Shown here: one piece after another, positions 63,318 through 64,000 of the stretch
Layout of the letters: each line of letters starts with the position of its first letter
Numbering within the stretch: position 1 is the stretch's first letter
Origin: Charina bottae
Taxonomy: Eukaryota > Chordata > Lepidosauria > Squamata > Charinaidae
DNA: 64,000 bases
Reading direction: 5' to 3'
Assembly (NCBI GenBank): GCA_023362775.1
Contig: JALMGJ010000003.1
Location: 53,049,416-53,113,415, forward strand
Program-made: the position numbers and the translations under genes
Notes under the pieces: model-generated
The model's database searches: none
What the model saw: the letters and a program-made list of their open reading frames with translations, nothing else
Told to the model about the DNA's origin: nothing

Positions 63318-63330
63318 CCTCAGATACTCA

Positions 63331-64000
63331 CCTTCACCACTTCCATTTGGTCAAGTGGATTCCTGGTCATAGTCACTGGGGATATTGGCTCTTCCTATTT
63401 ACCTAAGTTGAATTTATTATCCTCATTATAATATGAGGTTAGTAGGCTGCTGATTTTTTTTTACTGTACTTGCAGTCTACCCTATATATTATCTAAAACT
63501 AGGTAAGAAAGGTGATTGTGGCTTACTTTCTTTCAAGGACAGCCCATTCCCACTCTCTGGCTGATAGTTTGAGAAACTGATTTTTTTTTTTTTTTTGGAA
63601 GAAGTAATGACGATAAGAATTAGTTCATATGGAAAACTGTAGTCTGTTTACTAAGCAAAATAATTCCAGATGTTCACTTTGTGTTTAAAGCATATTCAGA
63701 TAATATAATAAAAAACAGAGGGCCAAACTAGATTCAACATTCCATGTTTTGTATTTAACCTGCATGGGTATTTTTATTTCTGGGATCACAACAGGCAGGG
63801 AAATGGAACTTAACTTAACTCTCTCATTCCCTACTGAGGTCCTGATGAACATTCTGCTTCTTTGCATTGAGAGAAAATCCTCCACTGCTAATGAACAGCT
63901 TCCAGAAAGGAAGTGTCTGGGCAGGGACACTGATCACTACCCAACCCAATTAAGGCATCAAGCTCCTGCTGCTATTTTTAAGTTTTAAAAAAGTCACAAA
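63331..64000 (+). other. Right edge, no recognised feature
   Basis: A T-run at about 63580-63597; otherwise unique-looking sequence, presumably CDCP2 intron. Confidence 0.35.

Overview
The window is vertebrate nuclear DNA, most likely from a squamate reptile (lizard or snake). The coding exons are small, flanked by GT/AG splice sites and separated by introns of 2 to 5 kb. The rest is dominated by squamate-type repeats: ruminant-like BovB (RTE) LINEs, tRNA-derived SINEs whose 3' end matches BovB, L1 LINEs, several hAT families, a Penelope-like element and solo LTRs. I cannot name the species.

Two genes lie head-to-tail on the + strand. CYB5RL (coding exons between 1480 and 16652) encodes a 308-residue NADH-cytochrome b5 reductase-like flavoprotein with an N-terminal cysteine-rich oxidoreductase-like segment. 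All six coding exons are intact and in phase. CDCP2 (46499 to beyond the right edge) encodes a secreted or membrane protein: a signal peptide, three CUB domains each on its own phase-1/phase-1 exon, and the start of a conserved C-terminal region at 61619-61797. The last exon or exons lie outside. As I recall the human map, CYB5RL and CDCP2 are also adjacent and co-oriented on 1p32, so this is conserved synteny.

Layout: 1-1040 is an L1 fragment split by BovB; 1480-16652 is CYB5RL with repeat-rich introns; 16653-46498 is an intergenic region made largely of repeats (pogo-like MITE, SINEs, solo LTRs, hAT elements, a second BovB, GC-rich hAT copies at 30-34 kb, a 5'-truncated L1 at 37.4-41.2 kb, a hAT inside a SINE at 43.9-44.4 kb); 46499-61797 is CDCP2 with hAT, BovB and microsatellite insertions in its introns; 61798-64000 is an intron or downstream region with a hAT copy and a Penelope-like foldback.

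The most unusual signals are in the repeats. Nine copies of one hAT MITE family carry intact or nearly intact 8-bp duplications. A CCAAT/GC-box tandem unit of about 38 bp occurs inside three hAT families with different termini, and two of these also share a neighbouring segment with the U3 side of a solo LTR. A perfect 56-bp inverted copy lies 3 kb from its likely source. Finally, hammerhead-ribozyme-like motifs lie in the Penelope-like arms. I found no wholly new gene system; many long open frames in the GC-rich elements are not genes.
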